Origin: Lepus europaeus
Taxonomy: Eukaryota > Chordata > Mammalia > Lagomorpha > Leporidae
NCBI RefSeq assembly: GCF_033115175.1
Contig: NC_084836.1
Coordinates: forward strand, 76,536,253-76,600,252
DNA: 64,000 bases
Direction: 5' to 3'
Below are positions 11,401 through 22,138 of the stretch, piece after piece. The notes beneath the pieces are model-generated. The model made no database searches. It was given only the letters and a program-made list of their open reading frames with translations, and was not told the DNA's origin. How positions within the stretch are numbered: the first letter of the stretch is position 1; each line of letters starts with the position of its first letter. Made by a program: the position numbers and the translations under genes.

Positions 11401-14400
11401 AGTGGAACATTGTATATTTGTCTCAAGCAAACAAAGCTAAGGCCTTTACCTAACACGCTTAATAGATGTGTTAACACACTTAATAGATGTTTTAAAGTCA
11501 GTTGGCTTGAACAGAAGAAAGAATTCCTTATCCTTGCAGAAAGCAGTCTTCCTTTAATGAAGTGAGTCTAGGGGCAGGCATTGTGGTGCGGGGGTTAAGC
11601 TGCTACCTGGGACACCTGCATCCCATAGTGCCATGCCTGGGACTGAGTCCCATTGTCACTTCCAACCCAGCTTTCTGCTGCTGCCCACCCTGAGAGCTCA
11701 CATACTTGGTAGGTCCTCGCCACCCATGTAGGAGTTCCTGACTCCTGGCCTTGGCCTTGGCCGGGCCTAGCCCCAGCTGTTGTGGGCATTTGGGAAGTGA
11801 ACCAGCATACGGAAGCGCGCGCTCTCTCTCTCTCTCTCTCTCTCTCTTACTCTGCCTTTCAATAAATAAAAAAAATGTTTAAATAGTATAAAAGGCGGGG
11901 CCAGCGCTGTGGCGCAGCGGGTTAACGCCCTGGCCTGAAGTGCCGGCATCCCATATGGCTGCTGGTTCGAGACCTGGCTGCTCCACTTCCAGTCCAGCTC
12001 TCTGCTATAGCCTAGGACAGCAGTAGAAGATGGCCCAAGTCCTTGGGCCCCAGCACCTGCATGGGAGACCTGGAAGAAGCTCCTGGCTCCTGGCTTCGGA
12101 TCCGTACAGCTCTGGCCATAGTGGTCAATTGAGGAGTGAACCAGTGGATGGAAGACATCTCTCTCTCTCTCTCTCTCTCTCTTTTCCTTTCCTCTCTGTG
12201 TAACTCTGACTTTCAAATAAATAAATTAATTAAAAAAAATAGTATAAAAGTCATCACCACACAGCAAATGCAGTGTTTTCCTTCTACCGTAAGAAGGAAT
12301 ACATCATCTGGCAAGAAAAAGCTCATTTTATTTTTCTTCCTTTTAAATCAATTTGGTTGATTAGTATTTTGAAATTATTGATAAGCCAGTTATTATAATA
12401 AGAGAAAATCTTTTTCTTTCTTTTTTTTTTTTTAAAGATTTATTTATTTACTTGAAAGAGTTACACAGAGAGAGGAGAGGCAGAGAGAGAGAGAAAAAGA
12501 GCAAGCTGCTATCTGCTGGTTCACTCCCCAATTGGCCACTCTAGCCAAAGCTGTGCCAATCTGAAGCCAGGAAACAGGAGCTTCTTCTGGGTCTCCCACA
12601 TGGGTGCAGGGGCCCAAGGACTTGGGCCATCTTCCACTGCTTTCCTAGGCCATAGCAGAGAGCTGGATCGGAAGTGGAGCAGCCAGGACTTGTACCAGCA
12701 CCCATATGGGATGCCGGCACTGCAGGTGGTGGCTTTACCCACCACGCCACAGCGCCGGCCCCTCTTTCTGTTTTCTGTCTTTAGGTGAAGTGAAGCTGCT
12801 GCTGTCCTCCGAGACACCCATTGAAGGGAAGAAGATGTCCTTTGTAAATGACCTCACCATCACGCGCGACGGCAGGAAGATCTACTTCACGGACTCCAGC
12901 AGCAAGTGGCAGAGGCGGGACTACCTGCTCCTGGTCATGGAGGGCACGGATGATGGGCGGTGAGCCTTCCTCTCGGGCCTTCCCCGGTTCTTGAGCAGCA
13001 GGGTGACGTCAGCAGAGCGTGGCACCTCCAGGAACCATGGTGGTTCCCAGCACACTGTGAGGGCACTTGGGGGCGTTGGCGGAAAAACGGAATTAAAGGT
13101 TGTTTATCTGGTGTTGTAGCACCGATTAATTCCACCACTTGCAGTGCTGGCATCCCATATGAGTATCAGTTCATGTCCTGGCTGCTCTACTTCCTCTCCA
13201 GCTCCCTGCTGATGCACTTGGGAAGGCAGCAGAAGGTGACCCAAATCCATGGGCTCCTGCCGTCCACGTGGGAGACCCAGGCTCCTGGCTTTGCCTGGCC
13301 CAGCTTTAGCTGTTGTAGCCACTGGGGACTGAAACAGTGATTGGAAGCTCTCTGTCTCTTTCACTCTGCCTTTCATGTAAACATTTTTTTTTTTTTAAAG
13401 ATGCTTATTTTCCATGTCAGAATATTTTCTGTCAAATTTTTTTCTACCAAACTTTTTTTTCTTTTTTAGGTAACATATTTTTAACATAGTCAAAGTCATG
13501 GTGCTCCACTAAATGAAGAGTTCAAGAAGTACAAAGTAAAAGGACCCTAGTTCAGCAGGAATATGAGAAAGGGCTGCAGACAGTGATCAAATGAAAAGAC
13601 ATCCATTTCACTCATATGCAGTAAATTTTAAAATAATCACAGATCATTAAAACTGTAGTACAATGTTATTTTTTATTTAAAATTGATTTATTCATTTGGA
13701 AGGCAGAGTTACAGAGAGAGAAAGAGAGGCAGAGAGAAATCTTCCATCTGCTGGTTCATTTCCCAGATGGCCATAACGGGCAGGGCTAGGCCAGGCCGAA
13801 GCTAGGAACTAGGAGCCAGGATATTTCTGCAGGTCTCCTACATGGGTGCAGGGACCCAAGCACTTGGGCTATCTGCTACTGCTTTCCCAGGTGTGTTAGC
13901 AGGGAACTGGATCGAAAGTGGAGCAGCTGGGACTAGATGGGATGCCTGCATTGCAGGTGGCAGCTTTACCTGCTACACCACAACACCACAGCACCACCCC
14001 AGTATAACATTCTTAAAAATTTGTATTTTCTGACATTTTTTTGGAAGATCCCCTCATGTTTTAGCTTCTAGCATAGGAGCTTAATGGCTTCTGGAAACAG
14101 GTGATGGGTGTGTCACAGCAGATAAGATACTTTCACTCTCTCTTTGAGGGAATGAAAGAAAACTGGCCAGTCCATCTGAGGGTGTGGGTCTAGATCTGAC
14201 AGAGCCCCTCAGGCAGGCTGGGAAGGGGGACCTTGGTGGTGCTGGAGTGTTGGTGCTCACCTGAGACCTGTGTGTGGGGTTCTCTGGAAGAGGATGCTGT
14301 GGGTCTGCTCTGGATGGGGAGGTGGCCCCCCTCTGGAACCAGGTCTGAGCAGATGAGCCCCAGGGCCAGTGTGCGGCTGAGTCCCCTTCAGTACCCGAGT

Positions 14401-17400
14401 TTGAAAGCCCAGAAGGGAGGGCAGGGCTCTAAGACCCCTGGGAGGACTGTCCCCTGCATGGCCCTGCACTCTTGGCGTCCACAGCCTGCTGGAGTATGAT
14501 ACCGTGACCAAGGAGGTGAAGGTGCTCTTGGACCAGCTGCGGTTCCCTAATGGCATCCAGCTCTCTCCTGCCGAGGACTTTGTCCTAGTGGCTGAAACGA
14601 CCATGGCGAGGATCCGGAGGTGCGTGTGCTGTTCAGTGGCGCTGTCGATTGTTTTCGGGGTGGGCTGGAGACATGCTGGATGGAGCCTGAGGACCCACAG
14701 GCACTGCTACTTAAGTAACCATGATAGAAGGAAAATTCAAGCTGGGTTTCCTTCCTCTCATTTGCAGCCTCCTCAAGGGTGCAGGTGGGGGAGTGTCTTC
14801 ACTTGGTGCCAGCCGTGCCCCCAGGAGGGCCTTGGCCCACCCCCATGTCCCCCCTCAGTCCCAGCTGAGCTGGCTCTCCAGGGTCTCCTCTCAGTAGCTG
14901 TGCTGTGGTTTATGATGTGCACAGCTGTGGGCATTCCCCGCAGTGGATTTGGACCAACATCAACTGGGTGCCTGGCTCAAGTTTTTTTCCCCTTAAATCG
15001 GGGGTTGTTGCTCACTGCATCTCGGGTGAATCTTTCAGAGTCTATGTGTCTGGCCTGATGAAGGGAGGGGCTGACCTGTTCGTGGAGAACATGCCCGGGT
15101 TTCCAGACAACATCCGGCCCAGCAGCGCCGGCGGATACTGGGTTGCCATGTCAAGCATCCGCCCCAGCCCCGGGTTTTCCATGTTGGACTTCTTAGCCGA
15201 GAGGCCCTACATTAAGAAGATCATTTTTAAGGTAACTATTCAAACTCATTCCAAAACACAAATGAAAAGGAAGCTAATTATGACCTCTCTTTGACCTTTA
15301 TATCCAAAGAAGTCTAGTTCTGCCTAAACTATGTGTTACTTCTTTTTTTTTTTTTTTTTTTGACAGGCAGAGTGGACAGTGAGAGAGAGAGACAGAGAGA
15401 AAGGTCTTCCTTTTTTTACCGTTGGTTTACCCTCCAATGGCTGCCGCGGCTGGCGCGCTGCGGCCGGTGCACAGCGCTGATCCGAAGCCAGGAGCCAGGT
15501 GCTTCTCCTGGTCTCCCATGCGGATGCAGGGCCCAAGCACTTGGGCCATCCTCCACTGCCTTCCCGGGCCATAGCAGAGAGCTGGCCTGGAAGAGGGGCA
15601 ACCGGGACAGAATCCGGTGCCCCAACCGGGACTAGAACCTGGTGTGCTGGCGCCACTGGCGGAGGATTAGCCTGTTGAGCCGCGGCGCCGGCCTAAGTGT
15701 TACTTCTGATGGTTTCTTAATACGCATTCTAGTCTGCATCCTGAAAGGTGGACTTAAACATCTGAGCCCTTTAATTCTAAAGTGTTCTGGTTCCCTGTTT
15801 CTGGATACTTGTGTTGTCAACCTCACCATGTTGGCTTTGGTGTCTCTACCTGCTGGCCAGTCCCTTCCTCCCTCTGCCATGGCTCTCTCGGACCCTCTGC
15901 TCCCCTGCAGACCTGCAACTTTGCCTTACACCTGCCTCCCCTTCCTGTGGCCACACCCAGAAGCCACTTCCCTCAGCCTAATTCCTTTGCCTCCCCATCC
16001 TCCTGTCAGTCTCCCCTCTCCAGGGGACCTCCTACCACAACCAGATACTTAAAAAGATTACCACCCACTTGCATCATTGACTGGCACTGTCCCTTGGACA
16101 CAGCCTTTAAATGTTGATCACGCTGCCCACGTGGGCGCTAGTGTCATGCAGAAGTCTTTCCCAGAAAGCTCCACTTTGCAGGCCAGAGGGAAGTTTGGAA
16201 TTGGTATTGAATATGCGACCAGTAATCGGACACAGTGTCCCCAGCCTGCCCTCTGAGAGCTGCGTGTGGCCTTTAGGGTGCTGGGAGTGTTAAGGTTGCT
16301 GTGTGGTGAATCCTGATCTGTTCAGAACTCTGTTCTTCCTCCAGTGCCAGCATCTGCCAGCATCTGTCCCTGCTGGGACCGAGGAGGTGGCAGAGCAGTG
16401 GGGTGGGCTAAGAGAGAGGAGTTTTGGCGAGAAAGCCAGAGCAGCAGCTGTGGGTCCTGCGCAGATGAGTTGTCTCTGCCTCAGTGACTGCATCTGTAAA
16501 TTGGAAAGAGTGGTAGTAGCATTTCTTATTTTTTTAAAAAGATATATTTGTTTATTTGAAAGTCATATTTACATAGAGAGAGAAGGAGAGGCGGGGGGGG
16601 GGGGGTCCTTCATCAGATGGTTCACTCCCCAGATGACCACAATGGCCAGAGCTGTGCCAATCTGAAGCCAGGAGTCAGGAGCTTCTTCCAGGTCTCCCAT
16701 GTAGGTGCAGGGGCCCAAGGACTTGGGCCATCTTCTACTGCTTTCTCAGGCCACAGGAGAGAGCTGGATTGGAAGTGGAGCATCTGGTTCTCAAAACAGC
16801 ACCCATATGGGATGATGGCACTGCAGGCGGTAGCTTAACCCACTATGCCACCGCGCTGACTCCTTATTTTTTTTTAAAGATTTATTTTTATGTATTTGAA
16901 AGACAGAGTTACAGAAAGAGGTAGAGCCAGAGAGAGAGAGGTCTTCCATTCTGTTGGGTCACTCCCCAGATGACCGCAACAGCCAGAGCTGAGCTGATCT
17001 GATCTGAAGCCAGGAGCTTCTTCTGGGTCTCCTACTTGGGTGCAGGAGCCCAAGGACTTGGGCCATCTTCCACTGTTTTCCCAGGCCATAGCAGAGAGCT
17101 GGATTTAAAGAGGAGCAGCCAGGACTTGAACCGGTGCTCATATAGGATGCTGGCGCTGCAGGCTGGGGCTTTAACCTGCTGCTCCACAGTGCCAGCCCAG
17201 TGGTAGCATTTCATTAGGTGCTGATCTAATGGAATGAGAACAGGTAAACAGTGCCCTTGGCTAAGTGCTCAGTTGCTGTCACTGTCAGTTTTCTTGCAGC
17301 CAGGACGTGAGCACCCCTGCTGTCTGCTGGTGGCTGTTGTGCCTCCCTGATTGAGCAGGCTTAGTTCACTGCTCTGTCTGCAGCACCTGTAGTGGTGTCT

Positions 17401-20072
17401 GGCACATGGTAGGCTCCTGGATGCGCTGTTGAATGAGGGAGTGACTGCAGAGCTGAGAGGCCCCGTGTGAGAGGGGTGGGATGTGATCCGTGCACTGAGA
17501 ACATCTGGGGCAGGAGGCAGCGTGGCCTTGCTCCCTCTGCCAGCGTCCTGTGCCCTTGAGAGGGAGGAGAAGGCCAGAGGCCTCTAGACTTGCAGAGATT
17601 AGGCTGTGTTCCAGATCTAATCCGAGCTGAAGTGTCATTGTCTGGAGTTGGAGGCAGTGTCAGAGAAGGAGCAGGAAGGGCACAGAGAACTCTTCCTGAA
17701 CAGTTAGTTGCAGGCCGGTCACCCCCCCCCACCCCCAAGGCTCCATCACTCCGATCCTTTGATGTGTTTTCCCACAGCAGGGACGCTGTCCCTCATCACC
17801 ACCAGCCGGAGACAGGCTGCTCCCGTGGATGAATGCCTCACTTATGTCCCGTCCACAGCCCATTCAGGTGTCTCCAGCCGCCCCAGTGTCCTTAATAGCA
17901 AGGGGCTGGATCCAGGAGCAGGCGTGGTGGTGTCTGGTTGTCTCTTTATTCACCTCTGGCTTGTTCTGTCTTCCTGGCCTGATCCCTTGTGAGGTCACAG
18001 GTCACTTGGGCTGCCGAGTGTCCCTCTGTCTTTGGATTTGTCCGGGTGTCCTCAGGATCAGATGCAGGTTCCCCAGGGGCGGAGTGTGGCTGTGAACAGC
18101 TGTGTGCCTCGCTGTCTAGGGCGGTCTTTTGTCACCAGAGCCATCTCACAGTTTCCTCTCGTGTCGCTGGCTCTGGTGTTGATGCCGTGACTTACCTTGA
18201 TGCCCGAGTTGTCTGGCCATGGCCGACGGGCGTGCCCTCAGTGTGCTTCCTGAACTCGCCGCTGTCCCCCTGGGATGTGTTCTTTGCTCCCTGGCACACG
18301 AGCTGTTCCACGCTCATCCTGCCTATTACCTGTCCCGGCTCTAGCATCGTCCATTTCTCCAAGGAGCCCCACCTGGGTGCTAAGAGTCGCACTGTGTTTC
18401 AGCATCACTGCCCCCAGCTAGGGGACACCTGTGTGCACTCATCCAGGCCTGCGTATGTGTCGTAACATGCACACTCTGCTGAGCCTTCATTTATTTGTCG
18501 TTTGTTTAACTTGAAACTCTATGCTTATGTCTCCAGTTCTAGTCCCACACTGCAGAATTTATTCCAGTTCTTGCCCCTGTCCACCCCGTATTTGCACCTC
18601 CCTCTCTGACAGTGAGACAATATTTACCTGTTTCCACAGTTCCCCTACACTTAACCAGTCTATAGCCATTGTCTCCTCCTGCGTGGCCCCCTGCTGGGGC
18701 CCAGTGCCACACACTGGGTGTCCCCTCCCTGCCTGGCCTCCTGTAGGAGCCTACCTTTCCCTTCAAGGGCCCTGGTACCACAGCCGCTCTGTTACTGGGT
18801 GAGCACCTTCCTCACCCACATGGGCCCCGACAGCCTGTGCCAGGCCCAGTGGCCCCGTCCTGTGTATGCACCTGCCCTGCTCACAGACAGCCGTATGGCC
18901 TGATTGTTCAGGAGAAGGTGACAGAGTATGCAGAACGTTTTAGAAAGCCAACCACGGTTGCTGTGTGGAGAACGGGCCCTGGGGAGCCTGTCCAGCGGCC
19001 AAGTATGTAGGGCGCAGAGAGGCAGGGCTGGTGTCAGGCCCCATCTGCTGGGTGGAGGAGCCATGGATGCTGAGCTGGAGAAGGAAGGACCCCCCCCAGC
19101 CCGGAGGGATCTCGCACTGGGGCTGGATGGGAAGGTGGGGCTTGTGAGCTCTCTGGAAACGTGTAGTTGAAAGGCGGTCTCAGGGATAAGCTGGAGAAAG
19201 CAGAGCGCAGAGAGGGGCGGTTGGGTCAAGGTCAAGGGTCAAGGTCACGGGAAGCCTTAGGGATTTTTTGGGCACCATGGCGGCTTTGGCTTGTTGCTGC
19301 TGAACATGTGTGGTGACTGGGAGATGCTCTGCACCAGACACTTGAGCGCCTGTCGTGCCAGAGTACACATCTGCCTGTCAGTTTCCATTCCTTGGTTTTA
19401 GAAATGTCTTCTCCACTGGGCTTTTCTGTTTCAAACTTCAGTAGCCATGGTGGATGGCTGGAGGCAGAGCTTGGAGGTATCACTTCACAATCTACACACT
19501 GAGCTTTGAGGCAGGCTGTGGAATCGGCTTGTCTATGGGGTGTGGATTTGCTTGCTGAACCCTTTCGGCCTTGGGTTCTGGGGCGTGAACGGCTCTGTAA
19601 TCCGAGGAGCTGATGTGCCAAGGTCATCCTGATGGTGCCTTCGGCGCTGTGTCTTCCTTGGATGTGACTTGTGTTTCCCTGTGCTCGGCCAGGCCAACCT
19701 TGCCCTGCACTGGCCTCCTTGGCCTGCTGGGAGCAGGTGGGGCTGCTGCGGGGCCCCTGTGCTGGGATAGGAGGTGGGGCGATCCCGGCTCTGCCCTGGG
19801 TGGCGAGAGCAGTTGTCTGCTCACGGCCTTCTCACGGTCCTTGCCTTGTGCTTCTCGTCCAGCTGTTCAGCCAGGAGACGGTGATGAAGTTTGTGCCGCG
19901 CTACAGCCTTGTCCTGGAGCTCAGCGACAGCGGGGCCTTCCGGAGAAGCCTGCACGACCCTGATGGCCTGGTGGCCACCCACGTGAGCGAGGCGCACGAG
20001 CATGATGGGTACCTGTACCTGGGCTCCTTCAAGTCCCCCTTCCTCTGCAGACTCAGCCTCCAGTCCGCGTAG
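8392..20072 (+). CDS. APMAP: APMAP, last six coding exons (5' part lies upstream of the window)
   Basis: Adipocyte plasma membrane-associated protein is a single-pass type II membrane glycoprotein. Its lumenal or extracellular part is a six-bladed beta-propeller of the strictosidine-synthase/paraoxonase-like family, with reported arylesterase activity and a role in adipocyte differentiation. Joining 8392-8484, 9879-9995, 12785-12959, 14485-14619, 15039-15231 and 19863-20072 gives one open frame of about 306 residues. It matches the C-terminal three quarters of the roughly 416-residue human protein nearly residue for residue. Recognisable stretches are DVMFTGTADGRVVKLENGE, GPNGTLFVADAYKGLFEVNP, DGRKIYFTDSSSKWQRRDY and MPGFPDNIRPSS. 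The NGT in exon 5 is an N-glycosylation sequon. All introns are GT-AG and phases agree. The cytoplasmic tail, membrane anchor and first propeller strands are encoded left of base 1. No frameshift or stop is present. Human synteny (CST7 tail to tail with APMAP) supports the name. Confidence 0.97.
8841..9150 (-). mobile_element. C-SINE, intermediate between types A and B
   Basis: It has a pure poly(A) tail and GACAG like type B, but an A-like GTGCAGGGGCCCAAGC and CCCATATGGGATGCCGG. The TSD AGAATCCCACTTTTT is at 8825-8839 and 9153-9167. Confidence 0.9.
9455..9735. repeat. Minisatellite with 13-bp unit and 64-bp higher-order unit
   Basis: The 13-mers CACCCACAGTGAG and CACCTGCAGTGAG alternate, with a 12-bp variant CACCCACAGCAG. 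In the right half the pattern (12 plus four 13-mers, 64 bp) repeats as a block; the left half is more diverged. The array lies in an APMAP intron about 145 bp before an exon. The cysteine-rich peptides it would encode on the minus strand come from the repeat, not a gene. Confidence 0.93.
9879..9995 (+). CDS. APMAP: APMAP exon (probably exon 5)
   Basis: The acceptor is TTTCCCTAG and the donor is GTACGT. The exon completes the split Lys codon, then reads SRDDEPACGRPLGIRAG, PNGTLFVADAYKG and LFEVNPWK. It ends on the first base of an Arg codon. It carries the N-glycosylation sequon NGT. A 13-bp-unit minisatellite ends about 150 bp upstream. Confidence 0.95.
10116..10437 (-). mobile_element. C-SINE type A
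   Basis: An antisense copy runs from TTTAAGATTTATTGATTGATT to CACAGTGCTGGCC. It lies in an APMAP intron. Confidence 0.9.
10995..11347 (-). mobile_element. C-SINE type B
   Basis: A full-length antisense copy with a partly duplicated purine stretch (GACAACGAGAGAG and again GACAGTGAGAGAG). The TSD TTTTTCTATGATTTTT is 16 bp and perfect (about 10979-10994 and 11348-11363). Confidence 0.94.
11571..11880 (+). mobile_element. C-SINE, older copy
   Basis: The head is GGGCAGGCATTGTGGTGCGG and the tail CTGCCTTTCAATAAATAAA, after a (CT)n run of about 24 bp at 11820-11848. Confidence 0.85.
11895..12238 (+). mobile_element. C-SINE type A, sense
   Basis: It begins GCGGGGCCAGCGCTGTGGCG and ends CAAATAAATAAATTAATTAAA. 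A perfect 14-bp TSD, AAATAGTATAAAAG, is at 11881-11894 and 12237-12250. Confidence 0.94.
12423..12762 (-). mobile_element. C-SINE type A, adjacent to an APMAP acceptor
   Basis: A full antisense copy ends ACAGCGCCGGCCCC at about 12762. Only some 20 bp, CTCTTTCTGTTTTCTGTCTT, separate it from the AG at 12784. Confidence 0.92.
12785..12959 (+). CDS. APMAP: APMAP exon (probably exon 6)
   Basis: The acceptor is CTGTCTTTAG and the donor is GTGAGC. The exon encodes EVKLLLSSETPIEGKKMS, FVNDLTITRDGRKIYFTD and SSSKWQRRDYLLLVMEGTDD. It ends after two bases of an Arg codon (CG). A type A SINE sits antisense immediately upstream, ending at about 12762, only some 20 bp from the acceptor, so that SINE edge lies inside the polypyrimidine/branch region. 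Confidence 0.95.
13100..13385 (+). mobile_element. C-SINE, older copy, sense
   Basis: GTGCTGGCATCCCATATGAG, CTCCTGCCGTCCACGTGGGAG and TTTCACTCTGCCTTTCATGT match the C-SINE order. The head is degraded. Confidence 0.8.
13390..13667 (-). mobile_element. Probable L1 3' UTR fragment, antisense
   Basis: TTAACATAGTCAAAGTCATGG, CTCCACTAAATGAAGAGTTC and CATTTCACTCATATGCAGT resemble the lagomorph L1 3' UTR read from the minus strand, with the poly(T) at 13384-13396 as its tail. The family was assigned from memory only. Confidence 0.45.
13668..14000 (-). mobile_element. C-SINE type A
   Basis: An antisense copy. Its head region shows a small internal deletion (CTGGGACTAGATGGGATGCC joins two segments normally about 15 bp apart) and a repeated ACCACA near its end. 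Confidence 0.88.
14485..14619 (+). CDS. APMAP: APMAP exon (probably exon 7)
   Basis: The acceptor is GGCGTCCACAG and the donor is GTGCGT. The exon encodes LLEYDTVTKEVKVLLDQ, LRFPNGIQLSPAEDFVLVAE and TTMARIR, ending after two bases of an Arg codon. The FPNGIQLSP stretch is a typical blade motif of the strictosidine-synthase-like family. Confidence 0.95.
15039..15231 (+). CDS. APMAP: APMAP exon (probably exon 8)
   Basis: The acceptor is GAATCTTTCAG and the donor is GTAACT. The exon encodes VYVSGLMKGGADLFVEN, MPGFPDNIRPSSAGGYWVAM and FLAERPYIKKIIFK, ending in phase 0. It is followed by the longest intron seen in this gene fragment, 4.6 kb. Confidence 0.95.
15344..15694 (-). mobile_element. C-SINE type B
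   Basis: A full-length antisense copy. The TSD is TGTGTTACTTCT (15332-15343) against AAGTGTTACTTCT (15695-15707). It lies in the last APMAP intron, about 110 bp after the donor. Confidence 0.94.
16527..16862 (-). mobile_element. C-SINE type A, first of a tandem pair
   Basis: An antisense copy with a GGCGGGGGGGGGGGG run at 16590-16605. It sits in the tail of the next copy, sharing CCTTATTTTTTT-like flanks, so it is probably a later insertion into that tail. Confidence 0.88.
16863..17198 (-). mobile_element. C-SINE type A, second of a tandem pair
   Basis: An antisense copy ending CACAGTGCCAGCCC. It is the earlier insertion into the MIR, judging from the flanking AGTGGTAGCATTTC repeat. Confidence 0.9.
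17376..17445 (+). mobile_element. MIR/L2-type 3' fragment
   Basis: GTGTCTGGCACATGGTAGGC followed by GCTGTTGAATGAGGGA matches the widely shared MIR/L2 3' end. Confidence 0.6.
17446..19862. other. Mostly unique intron sequence of the last APMAP intron
   Basis: No recent SINE is seen. The stretch 18180-18790 has the feel of an old interspersed repeat but I could not place its class. No exon-like open frame with splice signals and family similarity was found. Confidence 0.4.
19863..20072 (+). CDS. APMAP: APMAP terminal coding exon and stop
   Basis: The acceptor is TTCTCGTCCAG. The exon encodes 69 residues starting LFSQETVMKFVPRYSLVLEL, then DPDGLVATHVSEAHEHDG and SPFLCRLSLQSA. It stops at TAG 20070-20072. 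The last blade and the short C-terminus are one residue or so different from human (QSA against QAV), which looks like an ordinary species difference. Confidence 0.95.
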   Translation: MFSQETVMKFVPRYSLVLELSDSGAFRRSLHDPDGLVATHVSEAHEHDGYLYLGSFKSPFLCRLSLQSA

Positions 20073-20739
20073 CCAGCCCACAGCCGTGCATGCGGGGAGT
20101 CAGCCGCTCGGAACCCTGCCTGGCCCAGCTGGAGCCGGGGACACGGCGCTGCCCACCTGCGCCTGCCAGTCCTCGAGGTGTGGTGGCCACGGCGGCCGTG
20201 ACCCCCAAGGCTGTGTGGACCCCTGAGGGCCACCCCTCAACTTGGGCTTGACTTTGGGTTTAGAGGGATGCATAGCGTACCTTCCAGGGAAGCCAAATCT
20301 GTGAAGCCATTCTGTTTTTTTATAAAAGCTTTCTAAGTACAGTAACTCTCTAGGGCCTAGGAAACACCATGCACTTTTAACAGGCTCTGGGTCGGTGTAC
20401 AGAGCCATAGGGGTCTTGTTGCTCCTGCTTCTGTCCTGCCAGCTGCAGCATCTAGTAGAAAGTGGGGTGATACCTTTTGAGGGGGCATGGAAAGGCGGGT
20501 GGGGGTGGTGGAGCACAGGTCATGTGCATCGGGGCCGCTGGGAGCTGTCTTCTTGAGGGTTGTATGGGACGTGGGCCCAGGTTCCTAGGTGTTCCTTCCA
20601 TATAGCAGAGGAGCATCAATCCCACCCTCCACCTGCTCCTGCCTGGCCTTCCTCTGCACCAGATTGTCTCACGGCTAAGATGCCGACTGGGATACCCACA
20701 GCCTGAATTGTTGGAGTCCTGAATTTAGCTTCTTGCTAA

Positions 20740-20930
20740 TGTTTCACCTGGGAGGGGTAGTGGTGGTTCAATCAGTTGGGTCCCTGCCACCTGTGTGGGA
20801 CACCTGGATTTAATTCTTGGCTCCTGGCTTTGGCCACACCATGTGGGCATTTGAGGGAGTGAATCAGTGGATGGAGGTTGTCTCTGTTTCTCTCTCTGTC
20901 TCTGTCTCTGAAGTAAAGTAAGTAAAAATT
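20740..20930 (+). mobile_element. C-SINE, old copy inside the APMAP 3' UTR
   Basis: TGTGTGGGACACCTGGATTTA, GGGAGTGAATCAGTGGATGG and a TCTCTGTCTCTGTCTC run with AAGTAAAGTAAG tail identify a diverged sense copy lacking much of its head. Confidence 0.75.
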
Positions 20931-21206
20931 TGAGAAGACTCCTGAGTGGGTGCCTAGGAAAGGCAGACTGTTCCCAGTGGCTCAGGGGACTTCCTGGGTT
21001 TGTCTGGGAAACTTGGGTGGCCCAGGCACTCAGCACCTGCTGCAGGAGTATGTTCAGGAGTGTCCTGGGTCTCTGCCTTGTCCTTGACCTCTCGACCCAC
21101 AGATGTGAAAAGTGCACGCGTTAATGTCACATTTGCTCTAGTGTTAAAAGCCCCAAGTTGCTGTGTATCTTGACAAATACGTCTCCACACTGGAATTAAA
21201 TTTGCT

Positions 21207-21212
21207 AATAAA
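21207..21212 (+). promoter_or_regulatory. APMAP: AATAAA polyadenylation signal for APMAP
   Basis: A canonical hexamer lies in a TA-rich stretch 1.13 kb after the APMAP stop codon. A TTTTT run and TTTTCTGATCGTG about 20-40 bp later could serve as the downstream element. Confidence 0.6.
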
Positions 21213-21438
21213 TAATAATACTAAAAAGACTTTTTGGATGATTAACCTTTTCTGATCGTGTGGCCGAGGACGGTGGCTTTTTAACAGCAACTGAAGGGAA
21301 ACTGCGAAACCCCTCTCAGGGCAGGGCCAGGGCTCAGGCTGCCTGCCTCCAGCACCAGCTCATCCTTGGTAGTCAACACTGCACCGGTCTGCTTTCCTTC
21401 CTGGGTGTTTGTGAGGGCACACACGAGATGGGTTCTCA

Positions 21439-21522
21439 GCAAGTGTTTGAAATAACTTGATAGATATAGCACAAGCAATTCAGAGAGAATTGGTAGGTGC
21501 GGTGCAATTGGAACCATTTTTG
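21439..21522. repeat. Short dispersed duplicate, copy 1
   Basis: Bases 21439-21462 are identical to 23162-23185, and 21466-21522 match 23204-23260 with one mismatch. Copy 1 has 3 bp where copy 2 has 18 bp. It matches no repeat family I know. Confidence 0.9.
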
Positions 21523-21703
21523 TTGTCACGGTGGGCAGGCCTCAAGTTAGCGGTAAGCCAGCAGGCTGATGGCTGGTTAGACAAGAGGCAGAGGTTGGCA
21601 TTAACCCAGTTGGTGCAACCTTTGTCACAGTAGATGAAAACTGTTAATATTGTTTTATATGACCCTGCAAGGCAGCGAGTTGAATACTCATTAAATACTT
21701 TCT

Positions 21704-22064
21704 TTTTTTTTTTTTTTTACTTTTTTTTTTTTTTTTTTTTGAAAGGCAGAGTGGACAGTGAGAGAGAGACAGAGAGAAAGGTCTTCCTTTTGCCGTTGGT
21801 TCACCCTCCAATGGCCGCCGCGGTAGCGCACTGCGGCCGGCGCACCGCGCTGATCCGATGGCAGGAGCCAGGTGTTTCTCCTGGTCTCCCATGGGGTGCA
21901 GGGCCCAAGCACTTGGGCCATCCTCCACTGCACTCCCTGGCCACAGCAGAGAGCTGGCCTGGAAGAGGGGCAACCGGACAGGATCGGTGCCCCGACCGGG
22001 ACTAGAACCCGGTGTGCCGGCACCGCAAGGCGGAGGATTAGCCTGTTGAGCCACGGCGCCGGCC
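21704..22064 (-). mobile_element. C-SINE type B with a split poly(A) tail
   Basis: A full-length antisense copy. The tail is two T runs separated by AC on the + strand. The perfect TSD TAAATACTTTCT is at 21692-21703 and 22065-22076. Confidence 0.95.
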
Positions 22065-22138
22065 TAAATACTTTCTAATAGCTGACGATGAGCCTCCTAT
22101 AGTAGATAAACAAGAACATTAAGGGAATACCCAATTCT

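Larger units (their letters stand above)
16470..17275 (+). mobile_element. MIR fragment split by two SINEs
   Basis: TCTCTGCCTCAGTGACTGCATCTGTAAA (16470-16500) and, after the SINEs, AGTGCCCTTGGCTAAGTGCTC (17250-17273) follow the MIR consensus in order. The SINE target repeat GTAGCATTTCTTA / GTAGCATTTCATTA marks the split. Confidence 0.65.
20073..21230 (+). other. APMAP: APMAP 3' untranslated region (inferred)
   Basis: No coding follows the TAG at 20072. The first good polyadenylation signal on this strand is AATAAA at 21207-21212, with ATTAAA at 21195-21200 a few bases earlier. Cleavage near 21225-21235 would give a 3' UTR of about 1.15 kb. It contains an old C-SINE remnant (20740-20930). The exact end is inferred and was not checked against transcripts. 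Confidence 0.6.
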
